64,000 nucleotides of DNA, taken from positions 20,683,662-20,747,661 of the forward strand of contig OZ020252.1 in the NCBI GenBank assembly GCA_963971285.1, given 5' to 3'. The position numbers were made by a program, and so were the translations under genes. Shown piece after piece: positions 1 to 12,267 of the stretch. The stretch comes from Astropecten irregularis (taxonomy: Eukaryota > Echinodermata > Asteroidea > Paxillosida > Astropectinidae). Position 1 is the stretch's first letter. Each line of letters begins with the position of its first letter. Below the pieces are notes generated by a model. That model was given only the letters and a program-made list of their open reading frames with translations. It was not told where the DNA came from and did no database searches.

Positions 1-1944
1 AGTGGTGGTCTGTGGTCTAGAGTCAGTGTACTCTCATCCACTATACGTCTGCTTGGTTAAAATGTGTCTAGATGCCTAGGGTGCCTTCCTGTCAGGTAAT
101 TTGCAAGGTGAATAAACATAACGATGTTCTTCTTCTGAAGCAGAAGAGGGTTTTTTTTAACCTGGCTGTCAAGGGGGACTCTTACGCGTACTCGTTGATT
201 AGGCAAGGTTTATGTGCGTCCTGAGAAGTCCTGACGTATCAGAGGGGGACCCTAGATGCATCTGCGGGAGAAGTTGGTGATCGGTCATTATTTTGTTTCT
301 TTAACAGCAGTTGTGAGCAAGTAAAAGACTCATAATGTCAGAGTTTGTTTGTCTCGTTTAGAACGTTTAAGACACTGCTTGAGGTTTGGAGTTTGGAGTT
401 GTGTTTGAAGGGTTCTGAGGTTCTAATCCCACCTCGGGTACATGTATGTATGTGACCTTCCAGATGGGCCTCTACCCCCAAACCCCTTCTGCTCTCAGTA
501 GGATTGTATCCAATTAGCAAGGGAGTTGTCATCATGAGAATAAAACACTTCAAAAAGAAATTGTAGTCATTTTTTCCTTATGAAAAGGCAGTAAGAGTTT
601 GTTATTAGATTTATACACATGTGGATTGGTTTGCGGAAACACCATGTAAGAATCGTTCATACTTTCACACTTCTTATTTCATCGCACTTCTCGTAAGGTT
701 GCAACGTTTCGACTAGCCTGCTCTAGTCATCATCATGAGATTTATACACTATTGGCCATGCACCACTCACTGGCTGAATGTACGTATGCCGTTGTGAATA
801 CTGAAACAACCCTCCCTCCCCCCTCCTACCCATCTAAGAAAGGACACATGACCAACATGCCACGTAGGATGAAGTGTTTCGCTTCACAGCTTCTTGGGCA
901 GCCACACGTTAACGAGTAAGCTTGCTCCGTGGGCAGACTCAATTAGCCAAAGTGGCTTCCCATTATCTGTCCAGCACCATGCACTGCCCGGGTCCTCTTC
1001 ACTGAAGTGCTTTGCGTTATGTCCCCCGTCCTGTTGTTGATAGGTCTGGACTGTCAAAATGTGCGGGGGTTGCCTAACTGAACTTGGCCAGTCAACGTTC
1101 TTACCATCTTTTCATTTCATCTCGCGTCACCAATGCAAAGCACACACTGCACGGTTAAATGATCGGAACTGAGCTTTTATTATTTAAGCCAAATTAAATC
1201 AATGGAGTCTGTGGTTACAAATTGTTTGACACTGCATTTAAGTTTGCCTAAACGCTACGCTTGTTTAGTCTGATGTTGAGTTTCTTGTTAGATAATTTGT
1301 TATGTAAATGTGGTCCTGATTTGTGCATTGAAACATGTTAGGACATTGTCAAATTTTGAGAGATACATGTAAATGTAATTGTATTTACTTTATTAAAACA
1401 GACATGATTAAGCAAATGCATGTTTAAGTTATTTGTCCAAAGGTAATTGAAGAAGAAAGTTAATGGTGCTCTTAAGATAATGGAACAATTTTCCATTCTT
1501 TTTTCCTTTATAGAAACAATCTTCCTCTTTTTTCCACTTGGAAAGATTGTAAAAATGTTTTAAGTTAAGTACACATTTTGTAATTTAGGTAGTGGTTCTT
1601 TACCCCTGACCTTCTCCAATGAACCCAGGTCTACCAAAAAGCTTATGAATTGAAAACCATATATTTGCACACAAGCGTCCTGTGCTCCATAAACCCTTGT
1701 CAATCATGGCCGTGTTTCATCGGTATCCCGTAAAACCACTTTCCCCCCTACTGTAGTACTTACTGCATTATCGCTGATTGAAACCTGTCCGGTTACCAGC
1801 TTTGAAATCATGTCATATTCGTGTTCAGGGAACTTGTGTTGCTTTGTTAATGTGCTCATTTTGTGTACATTTTTGTGTTTTTTATTGCCGTGTCATTTAA
1901 ATATATATTTTTTTTTATGTTGTGGTTTCTTGTCTATGTTTCAG
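1..1944 (+). other. CELF intron, 3' part
   Basis: No exon was recognised here. The upstream CELF exon that would encode the start of RRM1 (the MFVGQ-type RNP2 region in relatives) is not visible, so it lies left of the window. The stretch is AT-rich and carries one SINE-like segment near 355-500. It ends in a T-rich tract and the acceptor tttcag at 1939-1944. Confidence 0.6.
355..500 (+). repeat. Possible degenerate tRNA-derived SINE
   Basis: A sequence very close to a pol III B box (GGTTCTAATCCC at about 419-430; consensus GGTTCGANTCC) follows a tRNA-like stretch (TTTAAGACACTGCTT at about 366). A GC-richer body then follows. The A box is poor and no target duplication or A-tail is clear, so this is only a suggestion. 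Confidence 0.3.
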
Positions 1945-2027
1945 GCTGTTGTTTTGTGACTTACTACACACGGCAGGCGGCCATAGAAGCACAGAAAAAG
2001 CTCCATAATGTCCACAGGATGCCCCTT
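1945..2027 (+). CDS. CELF: CELF-family RNA-binding protein, exon encoding end of RRM1 (83 nt)
   Basis: This internal exon encodes the C-terminal half of RNA recognition motif 1. With one G from the previous exon it reads GCCFVTYYTRQAAIEAQK, then KLHNVHRMPL. The start is RNP1 (x-G-C-C-F-V-T-Y), whose aromatic residues stack on RNA bases. CELF proteins bind GU-rich RNA to control splicing, translation and mRNA decay. The acceptor is tttcag and the donor gtaagt. The length, 83 nt, equals that of the homologous exon in vertebrate CELF genes as I remember it. The exon enters in phase 1 and leaves on a codon boundary. The family is certain; the paralogue group (CELF1/2 rather than CELF3-6) comes from RRM3. 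Confidence 0.93.
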
Positions 2028-2069
2028 GTAAGTAGCCCAACCCAATTGATTCATGACATAGAATGCAAC

Positions 2070-2107
2070 AGAGAGAGAGGGAGAGAAAGAGAGGGTGGGG
2101 GAAGGGG
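2070..2107 (+). repeat. GA/GGGA low-complexity tract
   Basis: Purine-only run of GAGA and GGGGA words just inside the intron that follows the RRM1 exon. Confidence 0.8.
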
Positions 2108-2302
2108 GGCGAGATCGAAGAGAAAACAATCAGCATTTGACTTTGAGGTAGCTCAGTCAATTAGTATTGATCTGTTCAATGTCTTGGGATTTGTGGGAAG
2201 GGGATGGGGTGGTTTCCATGTGGAAATGTTCTCAAGATACCGTCGTATCGGCAGTGTTTTATTTTTGTATGTGTATATTTGGCTGTGAGCTCCTTCTCGT
2301 GC

Positions 2303-2321
2303 CTTCTTCTTCTTCTTCTTG
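2303..2321 (+). repeat. (TTC)n microsatellite
   Basis: About six uninterrupted CTT/TTC units. Confidence 0.85.
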
Positions 2322-2521
2322 ACTCTCCAAGCCCACCCCTAGTATTCTAATTTCCTTCACGATCATTCTGCTGTTTACTAGTCTCTAATATTTTTCTCAC
2401 TTCCCGTTTTGACATTTTGTGAATTGTGCTGTCTTCCTCCAAACTTGGTACATTTCCTCTCTTACTGACTTGCTGTGAATTTTAGTTCGTTTTTCTGTCC
2501 ACCTACTTCGCTCATGTAAAT

Positions 2522-2583
2522 CCTACCCACCCACACTAACACCACCCACCCACCCCACGCCCACCCATCACGCCCACCCATCA
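2522..2583 (+). repeat. CCACCC-rich low-complexity tract
   Basis: Pyrimidine-rich strand made mostly of CCCACC and CACGCC words, lying just upstream of the AATAACCCC array. Confidence 0.75.
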
Positions 2584-2625
2584 TCACTGATCATCTCATC
2601 TGTAATCTCCCTCTGTCCTAGATAC

Positions 2626-2680
2626 AATAACCCCATAATAACCCCACAATAACCCCATAATAACCCCAGAATAACCCTAA
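2626..2680 (+). repeat. 11-bp tandem array, unit AATAACCCCAT, five copies
   Basis: Five contiguous 11-bp units differ only at the last one or two positions (CAT, CAC, CAT, CAG, then CTAA). It is a short minisatellite in an intron. The unit resembles a C-rich telomere-like word but is not the metazoan CCCTAA repeat. Confidence 0.9.
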
Positions 2681-5600
2681 TGCAGTCCCACTGATTTCAT
2701 CTTCAATCTGTATTTAATATGATACAGGTCCCAAACCACATATCTCACTCACCTATTATGTAATAATAGACTGGTACCCTTGCAATCTCTCTATGTGCAG
2801 TGCATGATGTATGTATTAAGTGAATAGTCGTTCTTTGTTCTCGCTTGTGTTTGGCAGTGTTTTTCTGTCTGTACACAGTACCAAGGGAATAAGAGCCCTT
2901 GCATCATCTTGTTTCCCAATTGCTCTCCGGTCCTCTATTAATAGTTCATTCAATTTCATTTTGTTTGATTGCTGTTTCTTATGAAATTATCTTGCCATGA
3001 TCATGGAGAAATAAGAAGGGACCTTGTATTGTAACTATTCTGCCTCAGTATGCCGAGTCAAATGTTACCTTCATTACTCAAAACCATCTTATTCTAGAAC
3101 CTATGAGATGTTGGTTGGCCTATAAACGTGTTTAATGTTTTGTGCCATCCATATATGCATGTCCAACTTATAGATGGGTTGCTGGAGTCAGTATGTTGTT
3201 AGCAGATAAGAACGATCGTACCGTCTGTGTCAGTGGGTCACCTTGTGCTAGAAGCTTTGAGAATATACTGGGCATTGCGTGAGAAGCTGAGCCAGTCCCA
3301 ACTCCCAAAATGAATTGACAAATGACAAATATGACGTTTTGAAGAGCATTTGTCAAAACCCTTTGTCTTTTAGTCATTTTTGTGTGTGTGTATCACAGCA
3401 TCGATATTGTCTGTCATTTTTTAAAATATTTTTTCTCCCCATAAAGGTTTCCTACCTGAAGAGAAAAATGTTCTCGACCCAAAAGCAAAATCTTATTTTT
3501 GTCCACGGTTCCAAGTTTTTTAAGGGAAAACAAAAATCAATAGTAACAAATTTGCGAGTTGTGTTAAATGGATTTGTTTTCAACATTCGGAGTGCTACAG
3601 TATTGGGAAGTGTTTTGACATGGGTCACGTATTCCATGAAGTCAGATTGTGTGGAGTATATATATCTGAATTGTGCCCGGGGTGGTGCTAGGATATGAGT
3701 AGGTGCTTAGGCGACGCTACCCCACAGAATATTGATTAAAAGAAACCATAACACTCCAGACCTCTGCCAACCATAGTCGGGGATTTCAATCTCACTCTAG
3801 AGATTTCTAATACAGTGGACTCGGGACTGGGTTGTACGGTACTGTCGTCAGCAGCATTCAAGTGCAATCCACCTCTTTGGCATTTTTCTAGCGAACTGTT
3901 AAAGCCTCTTTCAAATGACACTTCTAAGTTGGCCTGATGACATTTTCTTCTACTGTTTATGCCCGAAGTGTAATTTATTCCATTCCCCTTGGGGAAGCAC
4001 CCTAAGGCCACCTACGTTGCGGGTTGCGGTTGTCTTGTTAGCGGCCTTCCTAGAGCTGTTAGAGCTTAATTTGCCGATATGCTAAAGACATGTTTATCTC
4101 ATCCAGGCATTAGACACTGTATTCTATAGGGTTTTATAGTCAGTATAGTCTTTAGATTGGTGCATTGGGATGGCAATAATACTTGAGCAAATGTCGTTAA
4201 AGGCTCCAACTTCACTTTCTCTCTGACAACATAACGAATAGGAAAGTGAATCCCCCTCGCTTCATGACGGTTCTCGCTTCATTTCAGTGAGGGTTTTGTA
4301 CACGGGCATCTGCCATGTGTGTGTGTAGAATAGCATAGGTAATCAGATTGACACACTACACGGCCAAATAATGAATATTTGATTGGGGTCAGCTGCACTA
4401 TGCATGGTGCACCACGCCCAGCCCATTCGTCGCACATTTCCTCAGTGATTTCTCAAATGATCACTCGTGCAAAAATGCAGGATTAATCCTGTTGTGAGTT
4501 GGCACGTGCCATTGCATGTGATAAGTGGCTTGGTTGTACTGCGCCTAAATGTTAGTGTTTTTTCTATATTCATAACATATCCGTCAAAGAGAGTTTGTTT
4601 TCAGTTGACTTCACTGTGTAGAGACAAGAATTGTGTCAATGAGCCCTGTCTTGTTTCAGGGGTAGGAGGGATGGGGGAGGGAATTTTCTAGAATGGAAAC
4701 TCAGAACATGTACATCTACTCGTATTGGGCAACATGTACGACCCGTCTGGATGCCATCGGTCATGTTCTGCCCCGGCATACTCACATCTCCACCATCAAA
4801 TTTCAAATCTTCCTCGAGCCATTGGATGCTTAACCCAATTGTCCCAATTATGCCAAATATAGACCCAGAATTAGACTTTATTGATCATTAGCCAATGGCA
4901 GTGGGACTGCCCGAACTGGTATGACAGAATTGGAGCTTTCTTTACCATTGAATTACGTACAAACAGCCAGTCCGCTCATATGTATGTGTACAAACACAGA
5001 CCTGTATAAATTTCACTGTTTACCATACATGTAGACTGACAAACATGTACAGAGCATCACTTTATTACTATTTATCCTGTCATTCCAGAACTTTAATTAA
5101 GACTCACAAAGACAGTAGATGTATAATTATTGATCTTATAAAACATGCATAAATATTCTATGCAAAAATGTTGGAATCTTTCAGTATCGTTTACATGAAC
5201 CCGTTAGAATATTGGATGTGCTATTGTGCATGTTCGTCAAATGCGTTAGTTGTTCATGTATTTGAATCGAGAACAATTTTTTCCACTTTGTAAAATGTTA
5301 TTATTTCAAATATTCAAGTGTGTTAATTGCACGAACACCTCCAGTAATGTGTAAAAACGTTGCCATGACAATCAGTATTTTTGAGCCAGAATTTGAAAAT
5401 GGGATTGTATGTATCCATATTTGGCATGTGCTGAAAATCGCAGTCCACACCGTTGCAATTCGCAGTGCATTGCGTGAATATTTCCATCTTACATTATAAA
5501 TTGCATATATGAAACAAGGTGTCTAAAAGACATGACGCTCTTCCATTAGCAACGAGGGAAGAAAATCAACATTCCTTACCAAGCATACGCCTCATACATC

Positions 5601-7017
5601 TTGCCCTTCTCATATTTAGATTGCCTTTTCTTTCCTTTTTTTGTGAATGAGAGAAATTCTTCAATTTATGGCCTTGGCAGCTGAAGTGTTGCGTGTTATT
5701 GTACAATAGAGCTTGTGGCCCGTAACGCAAATAAAACCCTGTCGACCTACCCATATTCTTATTTTTATTCATTTTTTGAAAACTTGTACATGTCGTATAG
5801 TATCCATTTTTTGCATTGTGAATAAGGTATATGGGTAAAAAATTGGGTATGGCTAAAGAACAAAGTGTTAGTTTCAATATATCATCCCGCTATAAGAGAC
5901 AGCATTCAATAGAGCAAATTATGCAGGGTTTTAGACCACGCCTCATTCCCTAGCTAGAGAGACGAGAGTCATGATCATGGCATAACACTACAATCACGTT
6001 TGCCCTAATCAGATAATATTAATAAAACCAAATGAACTTAACTCACTCAACATTAAAAGGACTGCAAGCATTAAAAGTCTGTGATAATTACACGTACTTA
6101 AAGCGACAGTCTGAACAAATTCAAATGCTCTCTCAGGTTGGATTCTAACCTCGGACCTGTTTATCGGTGTATAACTCCACCCAGCTTGCTGTGGTCACTC
6201 AGTGAATTAGAATCCTGTACGATATAGCGATGGGAAGTACGATCAATCATACAGATTGGTCACAGTGGCGGTGAGATAAGACTTCAAAGAGAGGCTTACT
6301 ATACCGGAGGTATTCATACATTTACCTCTCAAGTGCAAAGTATTTTCAAATTTTTTTGAGTGCCTCGGAGGTACAATGTACTGTAAAAAAATAAATTGTA
6401 AAAGGTATGAGCAATCGCAGGTTGCTGAGAAGTAGAAAATACAGCAGTCGTATTTATTCATCTATTGGGACGAGTCTTGCTCGTATTTGAATTGCAATTT
6501 TGCAAGTGAACTTTGATCAATGTGTGATTAATGGACTTCACTGATGTCCATGCCCTGAAGATGATTTGAATTCACAAGACTAAAGGGACACTGGTGCTAC
6601 ATCGCATGATGCAGAGGATGAGAAGTCCAGTATTAAGACTCTGTTAACTGTGGGTCAGAATGGCATAAAGGCACCAGACTATTCCAAAGCTGCAGGTTAC
6701 TATCTAATCAAATCAAAAAGACTTTAATATCTTAGCTATATGAATGACGATTCTAATAATTGGTTTTTTTTTTCGTTTCTGGTGTTTGTATCTTACTATT
6801 TCCTGACATTGTATCCATATAAATGCTGTGAATTTTCTGCTACCAATCAATCTTGAAATTATTTTTATTCAAAAGTGTATAAAAAAATGTAAAGCAAGGA
6901 AATGTTATTATTAGGAAAATTATCGTATACAAAAACATGGTTTAATCTATGCGACTATTAAATTAATAGCCTGAAATAAATAAGGCAATTGCTTGACCAA
7001 TACAGAATCCTAACTTG

Positions 7018-7390
7018 TTTAAAGGTAATATCATACAGTACTTTGGTAGCATACCAAAACATATACCTACATGTACATGTATAACTTACAGGGTATAAAG
7101 ATGGTGATGGTTGAAACATACACTGTACATGTACCGTTAACATTTTAAACCAAAGACCAAAAAAAAACAGTTTTGATATCAAGAAGATCAAAACTTCTGT
7201 GAATAGATATAAAAATACCGTGAGTATTTGTCACTCTTTTCTCAAGATGTGAGCACCATATGGGACTGGGAATTTCACAGATGACTGATACTGTATCTTT
7301 CTTGATGTTTTTGTCCATGAATCTGCTCTTCTGTGGCAAAATGAAACCGCACATGTTAAATGTCACCGTTTCAAATACACCTCTTTTCAT
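7018..7390 (+). repeat. AAAGGTA-end interspersed repeat, copy 1
   Basis: It begins TTAAAGGTAATATCATACAG and contains the family hallmarks: a CAGTTTTGAT...GATCAAAAC inverted motif, 'accatatgggactgggaattt', and 'cacagatgactg'. The same words occur in inverse orientation at 13984-14280 and 17119-17470 and in this orientation from 63713 to the window end. The right boundary is approximate. Confidence 0.7.
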
Positions 7391-9299
7391 TTACTCACCG
7401 TGAGTTGTGCTGAAGTGTACATATTCATTCAGTTAGATATTCACACTACAATAACAGGCATAGAGGTCATTTGTTTCTAGTACATGTACATATGTCAGAC
7501 TGGTTACTAAGCACAAACACTTGAAGAAAATTCATCCAACGCTCTGTGAATATGCATTGGGATAAATCATCAGTTTTTCCGTCTCTTTTGCTTAGCAACC
7601 TGTGATATAGTGATGCATTTTATCCCTCGCATCCGGCATGTCCGGAGAATTGAGGAGTGGGGCATATTTTATTTGAGTTTGTGTTTTAGTGTTTGTACAT
7701 GTAGGTCTATGTCTGTTCATGCATGTGGGACTTGTCTTAGATATGATCAGAAGGATTAACACAAAATTCTGACTTCAAGGGCAAGGTTTTTGATATATAG
7801 CCTTCCTTTTCTCGGAAAAGATTCAGTTGCAAAACTCTCATAATGATTATCACAAAACGGGCAAGAATTTCATCTAATGAACTGCTGAATGAATTGAGTA
7901 TTAAGTGTTGTAAGTCTGCATATGCCTAGAATAGTGACATCTTGGTTCAGTTGCAATGCTCATTACCATAAAAATGCGTCTGGTTCGGTTTAAAGGGTCG
8001 TTTGATGGTAGATGCATTCAGAACTGGTGGGTTATAATTGTTATGTCTTGTTTATTTTGATACGCACAAGACTTGGTATGCTTGTACAACGCTGTACTGT
8101 ACATGTACACGGGACCTTTAAGACTAATGAGAGGATATGCCTGCTCATGTTAACTGAATTGTATCTGTTTCATTACATTCTCATCCTCAGTGCTCGCTGG
8201 ACCTTAATGTAGGACAAAATTAAAATGCAATGAGCCGATGATGACTGCCGTTAATAAGTCACTTTTAATAGTCGTCCAGTCTGTGTACTAAAGACCGTAT
8301 ACAAGCCGGCAATCCTAGTACACGTACACGTAATTCATCTTGATGAAAAACATCATCAGAGAATGTCCCAGCGACAAAACTCATTTAGTTTTCTTGTTTA
8401 AATCTCACTGCATCTCGTTCTGACACCCCAGTATTTTATGTGACTTTTAAGAGCACCGTGTAAATCATCCTGAAGACAGCTTCTCGGAACACTATGAGAC
8501 ATTCACATACATGTACAAATGTACCTTGTATTTAGAAGCAAGCAGGATACTGTAACATTATATTGAAATGTCAACTTCTGTGGAGGTGTACTTGGGCTTC
8601 TAATGTACTTGTTTATATGTACATAATTCCTTATAGTTCACGGGATACATTGGATTTGGGTGAATGTCAGATCTACAGTATTTCACCCCTGTGTAATCGC
8701 CATGGGATATACTTTTACATTTATCTCGAGGGAGAATGTTTAATGTACAGGTGCCTAACGGTAGTAGTCTACGTCTGTGTTAATGTATCATGTCCGTTAG
8801 AATGACATGTGAAACGAGTTATCTTGAATACCAATTGATGTTTGGTTTAATCCTTATTCATTGGGAGCCCATCTTGTTGAGTAATGTATCCTACCAGCTG
8901 CTAGTTCTTTGTGTCTGTGACTTATCTGATTGTCCCGTTTCAAGATTTCTCCTTACAACACTGAACAAATTGATAGAGTTTTCCTGATGAGGGTTGCTCA
9001 AACATGAAGAGGTTTCTATGCTACTTCCCCTCCACACCTTTCCCCTCCTACATCTCTCCTGAAGGTGGTATTCTTGTCATCGAGCAGCCAGGTTTTTCCT
9101 TGCTTTTGATATTTACACTCTCTTGTCAGTCAGTTTGTGTAGGAGTAGCAATCACAGACCTGGTTTATGGCCAATAAGAAGGTGTCGCGTTTCATCCTGG
9201 AGATTTCCTGGGGTGGATTGTCGGGCCGTGTTCCTTTCATTTCTCGGAGAGAAATCGGGGATGGAACACGTTTTGCCAATGTGTGTCTGGATCAGTCCC

Positions 9300-9390
9300 A
9301 GCATGTGTTTGTGTCTATTTGTGTGTCTGTTTGTTTGCTTCTGTTCGTTCATCTGTCTTTCCCTGGTTCTGTTTGTCTGTCTGTGAATGC
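9300..9390 (+). repeat. Imperfect TCTG/TTTG-rich tract
   Basis: A run of TGTTTGTGTC and TGTCTGTTTG words. As RNA it is GU-rich, which suits CELF binding, but it lies deep in an intron and may simply be a decayed microsatellite. Confidence 0.6.
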
Positions 9391-10107
9391 ACCTGCCATT
9401 CTGCTCCTTGAATTCATCTTAGATCGTCATGATAAAGCTACTCTCCAGCTGATCCATCTCATCCTTATCTTACAACTCTGTTCTCTATTCTGGAGAAGAT
9501 TTGTGTTTCGTTTCCACACACAATCTCACAAAATCAACAGTATAAATCTTGCAGCTCTTGCTCACTATGCTCTGTACCACGCATAAAAACAGAAAAACAA
9601 AATCAGAAATTGAAAGCATATATTAACATGTCCTACATCGGTACACTGATATACTGTGTGTATTTAGGGACTTGTATAACATTATTTCATTTTACTTGTC
9701 AACAAGTATGACATCAAAGTCACGTTTATACCTCACACCCTAATTAAACGTTGCACAAAGTGTCAACATACGGTTTATGACGGCTTACTGACATATTTGT
9801 TCCAGCTATGTTTTGTGCCAGGGTTTTTTTCCCAACATGACTGGGTTGTTTACAAAGTATTTATTTCTTAGTTGAATAATGGCGAATGGCAGCTTTGCAA
9901 TAATAAACCAACGTTCTGCTATTAATGAATCACATGCAGTTAATTTGAATTGGCAGAACTTCTTTGTAGATATGATTTTATAATTTGTTTGTTAAGATTT
10001 TGATTCAGAATTTCAGCTATTTTTGTACACCTACTCTGTACAAAAGTATAGGAACTTTTAAATATCTGCATTGGCCTTTGTTTTTTTGGTCACCCACGTC
10101 CCTGTTC

Positions 10108-10245
10108 ATCATTTCGTTTCATTTCAATTGTTTTTTCTGTTCATTTAGTTTTATTTCATTTTATTCCTTTTCATTTCGTTTCTTTTATTTAATTTTTTCA
10201 TATTCCGTTTCATTCCATTTCATTTTGTTTTATTCCAATTTTTTT
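10108..10245 (+). repeat. Imperfect CATTT/TTTCA low-complexity tract
   Basis: Many TTTCATTTCATTT-like words with interruptions. Open frames across it are low-complexity artefacts. Confidence 0.75.
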
Positions 10246-10343
10246 AACACTTGAGAGCTCTTAAGCAATTAGGCCTAGCTGTCATCTTCCTTCCTTCTGA
10301 CATGATTAGTACATGTACCAGAATGAATTACATTCTAACTTTA

Positions 10344-10526
10344 GGCTGCGTTCGAGCGAGCTACTCGTGTTAACACGAGTATACTCCTGAGCGCTCGAAC
10401 GGCCGGAGTACGACACTCGGGTCAGCGAGAGTATACTCTCCAGCGTTGGGGAGTATACTCCTGCACCGGAGAGTATTGCGCGCGCATCACACTCGTGTTA
10501 CCGCGAGTAACCGCTTGAACGCAGCC
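10344..10526 (+). mobile_element. MITE, 183 bp, PIF/Harbinger-like (GGCTGCGTTC ends)
   Basis: Terminal inverted repeats start GGCTGCGTTCGAGCG on the left and GGCTGCGTTCAAGCGG read inward from the right, and continue imperfectly for about 35 bp through a CTCGTGTTAACACGAG motif. The element is flanked by direct TTA at 10341-10343 and 10527-10529. A 3-bp TWA duplication with GG-starting ends is typical of PIF/Harbinger elements. The interior is GC-rich and itself palindromic (GGAGTATACTCC words), unlike the AT-rich host intron. No coding capacity. Confidence 0.88.
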
Positions 10527-10744
10527 TTAGAATTCTATCATGCCTTAATTGCCGATTATGCCCATCACCCCTTAATGTAATCACTGACCATTTAAAGATA
10601 TGTGCCATCCTGTTTACAGGGCCACAAATGTTTAATTAAATCACCCATGCATTGTTGTGCAAGACTTACTGGAAGATCTAAACGGTGTCGTGCTGACGTG
10701 GTTAATGGGTATTATGTGCCTAGCTAAGAAGCAGTCGCATTATA

Positions 10745-10975
10745 GGGGTGTTTACAAAATGGAGGCTCAGGCTCCCTCTCATGCTCCGGCTCCATTTCAT
10801 GAATCCATTCTGAAATAACGGGTATCAAAATAGAGGCTTTCGGCTTCAGTTTGGAAGTAGATTCTCTGGTTTGAAAAGGAAAACAGAGCTGCAATGCAAT
10901 ACCACAACCCAATATTTTCAGCATATGGATGACAGAGCTGGAGCCTGAACCTGAGCCTCTGTTTTGTAAACGCCC
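10745..10975 (+). mobile_element. MITE, GGGGTTTACGAAA family, copy 1
   Basis: The left end GGGGTGTTTACAAAATGGAG is inverted at the right end (CTGTTTTGTAAACGCCC). The interior carries family words shared with 19140-19375, 49251-49485 and 63111-63327: 'gaatccattctgaaataacgg', 'gtatcaaaatagaggctt', 'gcatatggatgacagagctg'. A TAA follows the right end, but the left duplication looks mutated (ATA). Subterminal GGCTC/GGCTCC repeats are prominent. Confidence 0.82.
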
Positions 10976-11626
10976 TAAGAGAGTAGTTTCAACCAGCATT
11001 GAATACCTGCTTGTTACAACTCCCAATGATGATCTTAAAAATGCCTGACACAAAGCACACAATCTAATGCTGTATGATGTTAATTAATCCTTGGTGTAGT
11101 GTGAGATAGTGGGACCGTTGTATTCATGAGCAATCTTTCTGAGTAAAAAGGATTGGTATTTTTGTTTAAATACACAGAGATGATTGTACATGTAAGGCTG
11201 TTATTTTTATACTTCTTTTAGTCAACCCCCCAAAAAGGAAATTTCGCATCACATATCCAAGTCCAACTAGACAATATTCCATTTGTTATTGCTTGTGAAT
11301 AGTACACTATACTACTGAAGATGATTTTAAGCTTTGCATCCATGGACATTACCCTGAAGTTGACTGGTAATCAATCCCTTTGGGCTTTGCCTGACGTTAT
11401 CACGCTTTGATAGCAAGCTTTGTGCGTTGAAGCTCTGCAGAATGGTAACATTTTACAAGCAAAAACAGCCAGTACAAGCAACGTTTGGTTTATTCAGTGG
11501 AAATAATTGGCAAAAGTAAGCTAGTGTTTATACAGTCGGAACTCGGACCTCTTCGGGACCAAACTCAACTGTTCATTTATTATCTTCTCTTTTTGTTTTC
11601 CTTGTCTCTTTTGTTGCTTCTTCCAG

Positions 11627-11675
11627 ATGAAGAATGCTATTCAGATGAGGCCAGCTGATTGTGAATCTAGGAATG
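11627..11675 (+). CDS. CELF: CELF exon, RRM1-RRM2 junction (49 nt)
   Basis: It encodes MKNAIQMRPADCESRN plus the first base of the next codon. This corresponds to the last beta strand of RRM1 and the short spacer before RRM2 (vertebrate relatives read PIQMKPADSE here). The acceptor is ttccag after a long pyrimidine tract and the donor gtgagt. Its 49 nt matches my memory of the homologous vertebrate exon. It enters on a codon boundary and leaves in phase 1, agreeing with the exons on both sides. Confidence 0.93.
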
Positions 11676-12138
11676 GTGAGTTTGTTTGTATCTATGCTTA
11701 ACAGACCACCAGGCAGGACAGTATTCGTTTCTAGTGAAATAATACATCTGCCTTTCAGCATTTTCTCCCACGGCCAAATTTGTTTTCATAAGAGTCATTT
11801 TTTGTCTGACGTTTATTCTTGATTCCTTTCTTTGGTCATTTTCTGCTCGAAGGACGATGCAAGTTCTCCCTTAAAGTCAGAATCATCGTTTGGAATTTTT
11901 TTTTTTTCAATTGCATGTAAAGGTTCCAAAATGTCTGACTCTTCTGAAAGGGATAACAGGGGGAGAGGGAGACCAAGTCCAGTCCTGGAGATGAATTTTC
12001 ATTTTCATCATCGTCTCCATCTTAGTAACGGTCATCAAGTCGTCCTCCTGCCCCCTCCCGATCTCTCTCAATAACTCCTCTCCCCATCATGAACACATAT
12101 CTCTTTCCTTTCTTCTTCTGAACCCACCCCCCAAACAG
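11676..12138 (+). other. CELF intron (463 bp)
   Basis: Short intron with a T-run near 11.9 kb and pyrimidine-rich sequence before the acceptor ccaaacag. Nothing else was recognised. Confidence 0.8.
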
Positions 12139-12267
12139 TAGAAGACAGAAAGCTGTTTGTGGGAATGGTCTCCAAGAACGCCACCGAGAACGACATTCGG
12201 GTGATGTTTTCAGCGTACGGCACGATCGAGGAATGTCATATATTACGGGAGAGCGAGAAAAGCAAAG
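12139..12267 (+). CDS. CELF: CELF exon, first half of RRM2 (129 nt)
   Basis: It encodes [20 protein letters not shown], then [20 protein letters not shown] and KSK. LFVGMV is RNP2 and the [10 protein letters not shown] helix is strongly CELF-like. The exon enters and leaves in phase 1. The acceptor is caaacag and the donor gtgggt. It is two codons shorter than the vertebrate exon as I recall it, because the loop before RNP1 is shorter here (ESEKSK against GPDGLSR). This is one of the two N-terminal RRMs that in CELF1 cooperate on GU-rich RNA. Confidence 0.93.

Larger units (their letters stand above)
2028..11626 (+). other. CELF intron (9.6 kb)
   Basis: This intron separates the two RRM1 exons. 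It holds GA, TTC and CCACCC low-complexity runs near 2.07-2.58 kb, an 11-bp AATAACCCC array, an AAAGGTA-end repeat at 7018-7390, a TCTG-rich tract near 9.3 kb, a CATTT-rich tract near 10.1 kb, and two MITEs (10344-10526 and 10745-10975). No exon or RNA gene was recognised. It ends with a pyrimidine-rich tract and ttccag. Confidence 0.7.

Noticed and set aside
1863-2288. 141-codon + strand ORF around the RRM1 exon
   Set aside because: Only 1945-2027 is coding. The rest is intron read-through past consensus acceptor and donor sites.
6115-6235. tRNA-like sequence (GGTTAGAATCC on the - strand)
   Set aside because: Only a B-box-like word; the A box is too poor and there are no repeat boundaries.
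9167-9586. 139-codon + strand ORF
   Set aside because: Low-complexity TCTG/TTTG translation rich in Cys, Val and Leu. No homology seen.
10724-11062. 112-codon - strand ORF
   Set aside because: Runs through the MITE at 10745-10975 in antisense. Similar false frames appear in other copies, for example 62915-63313.
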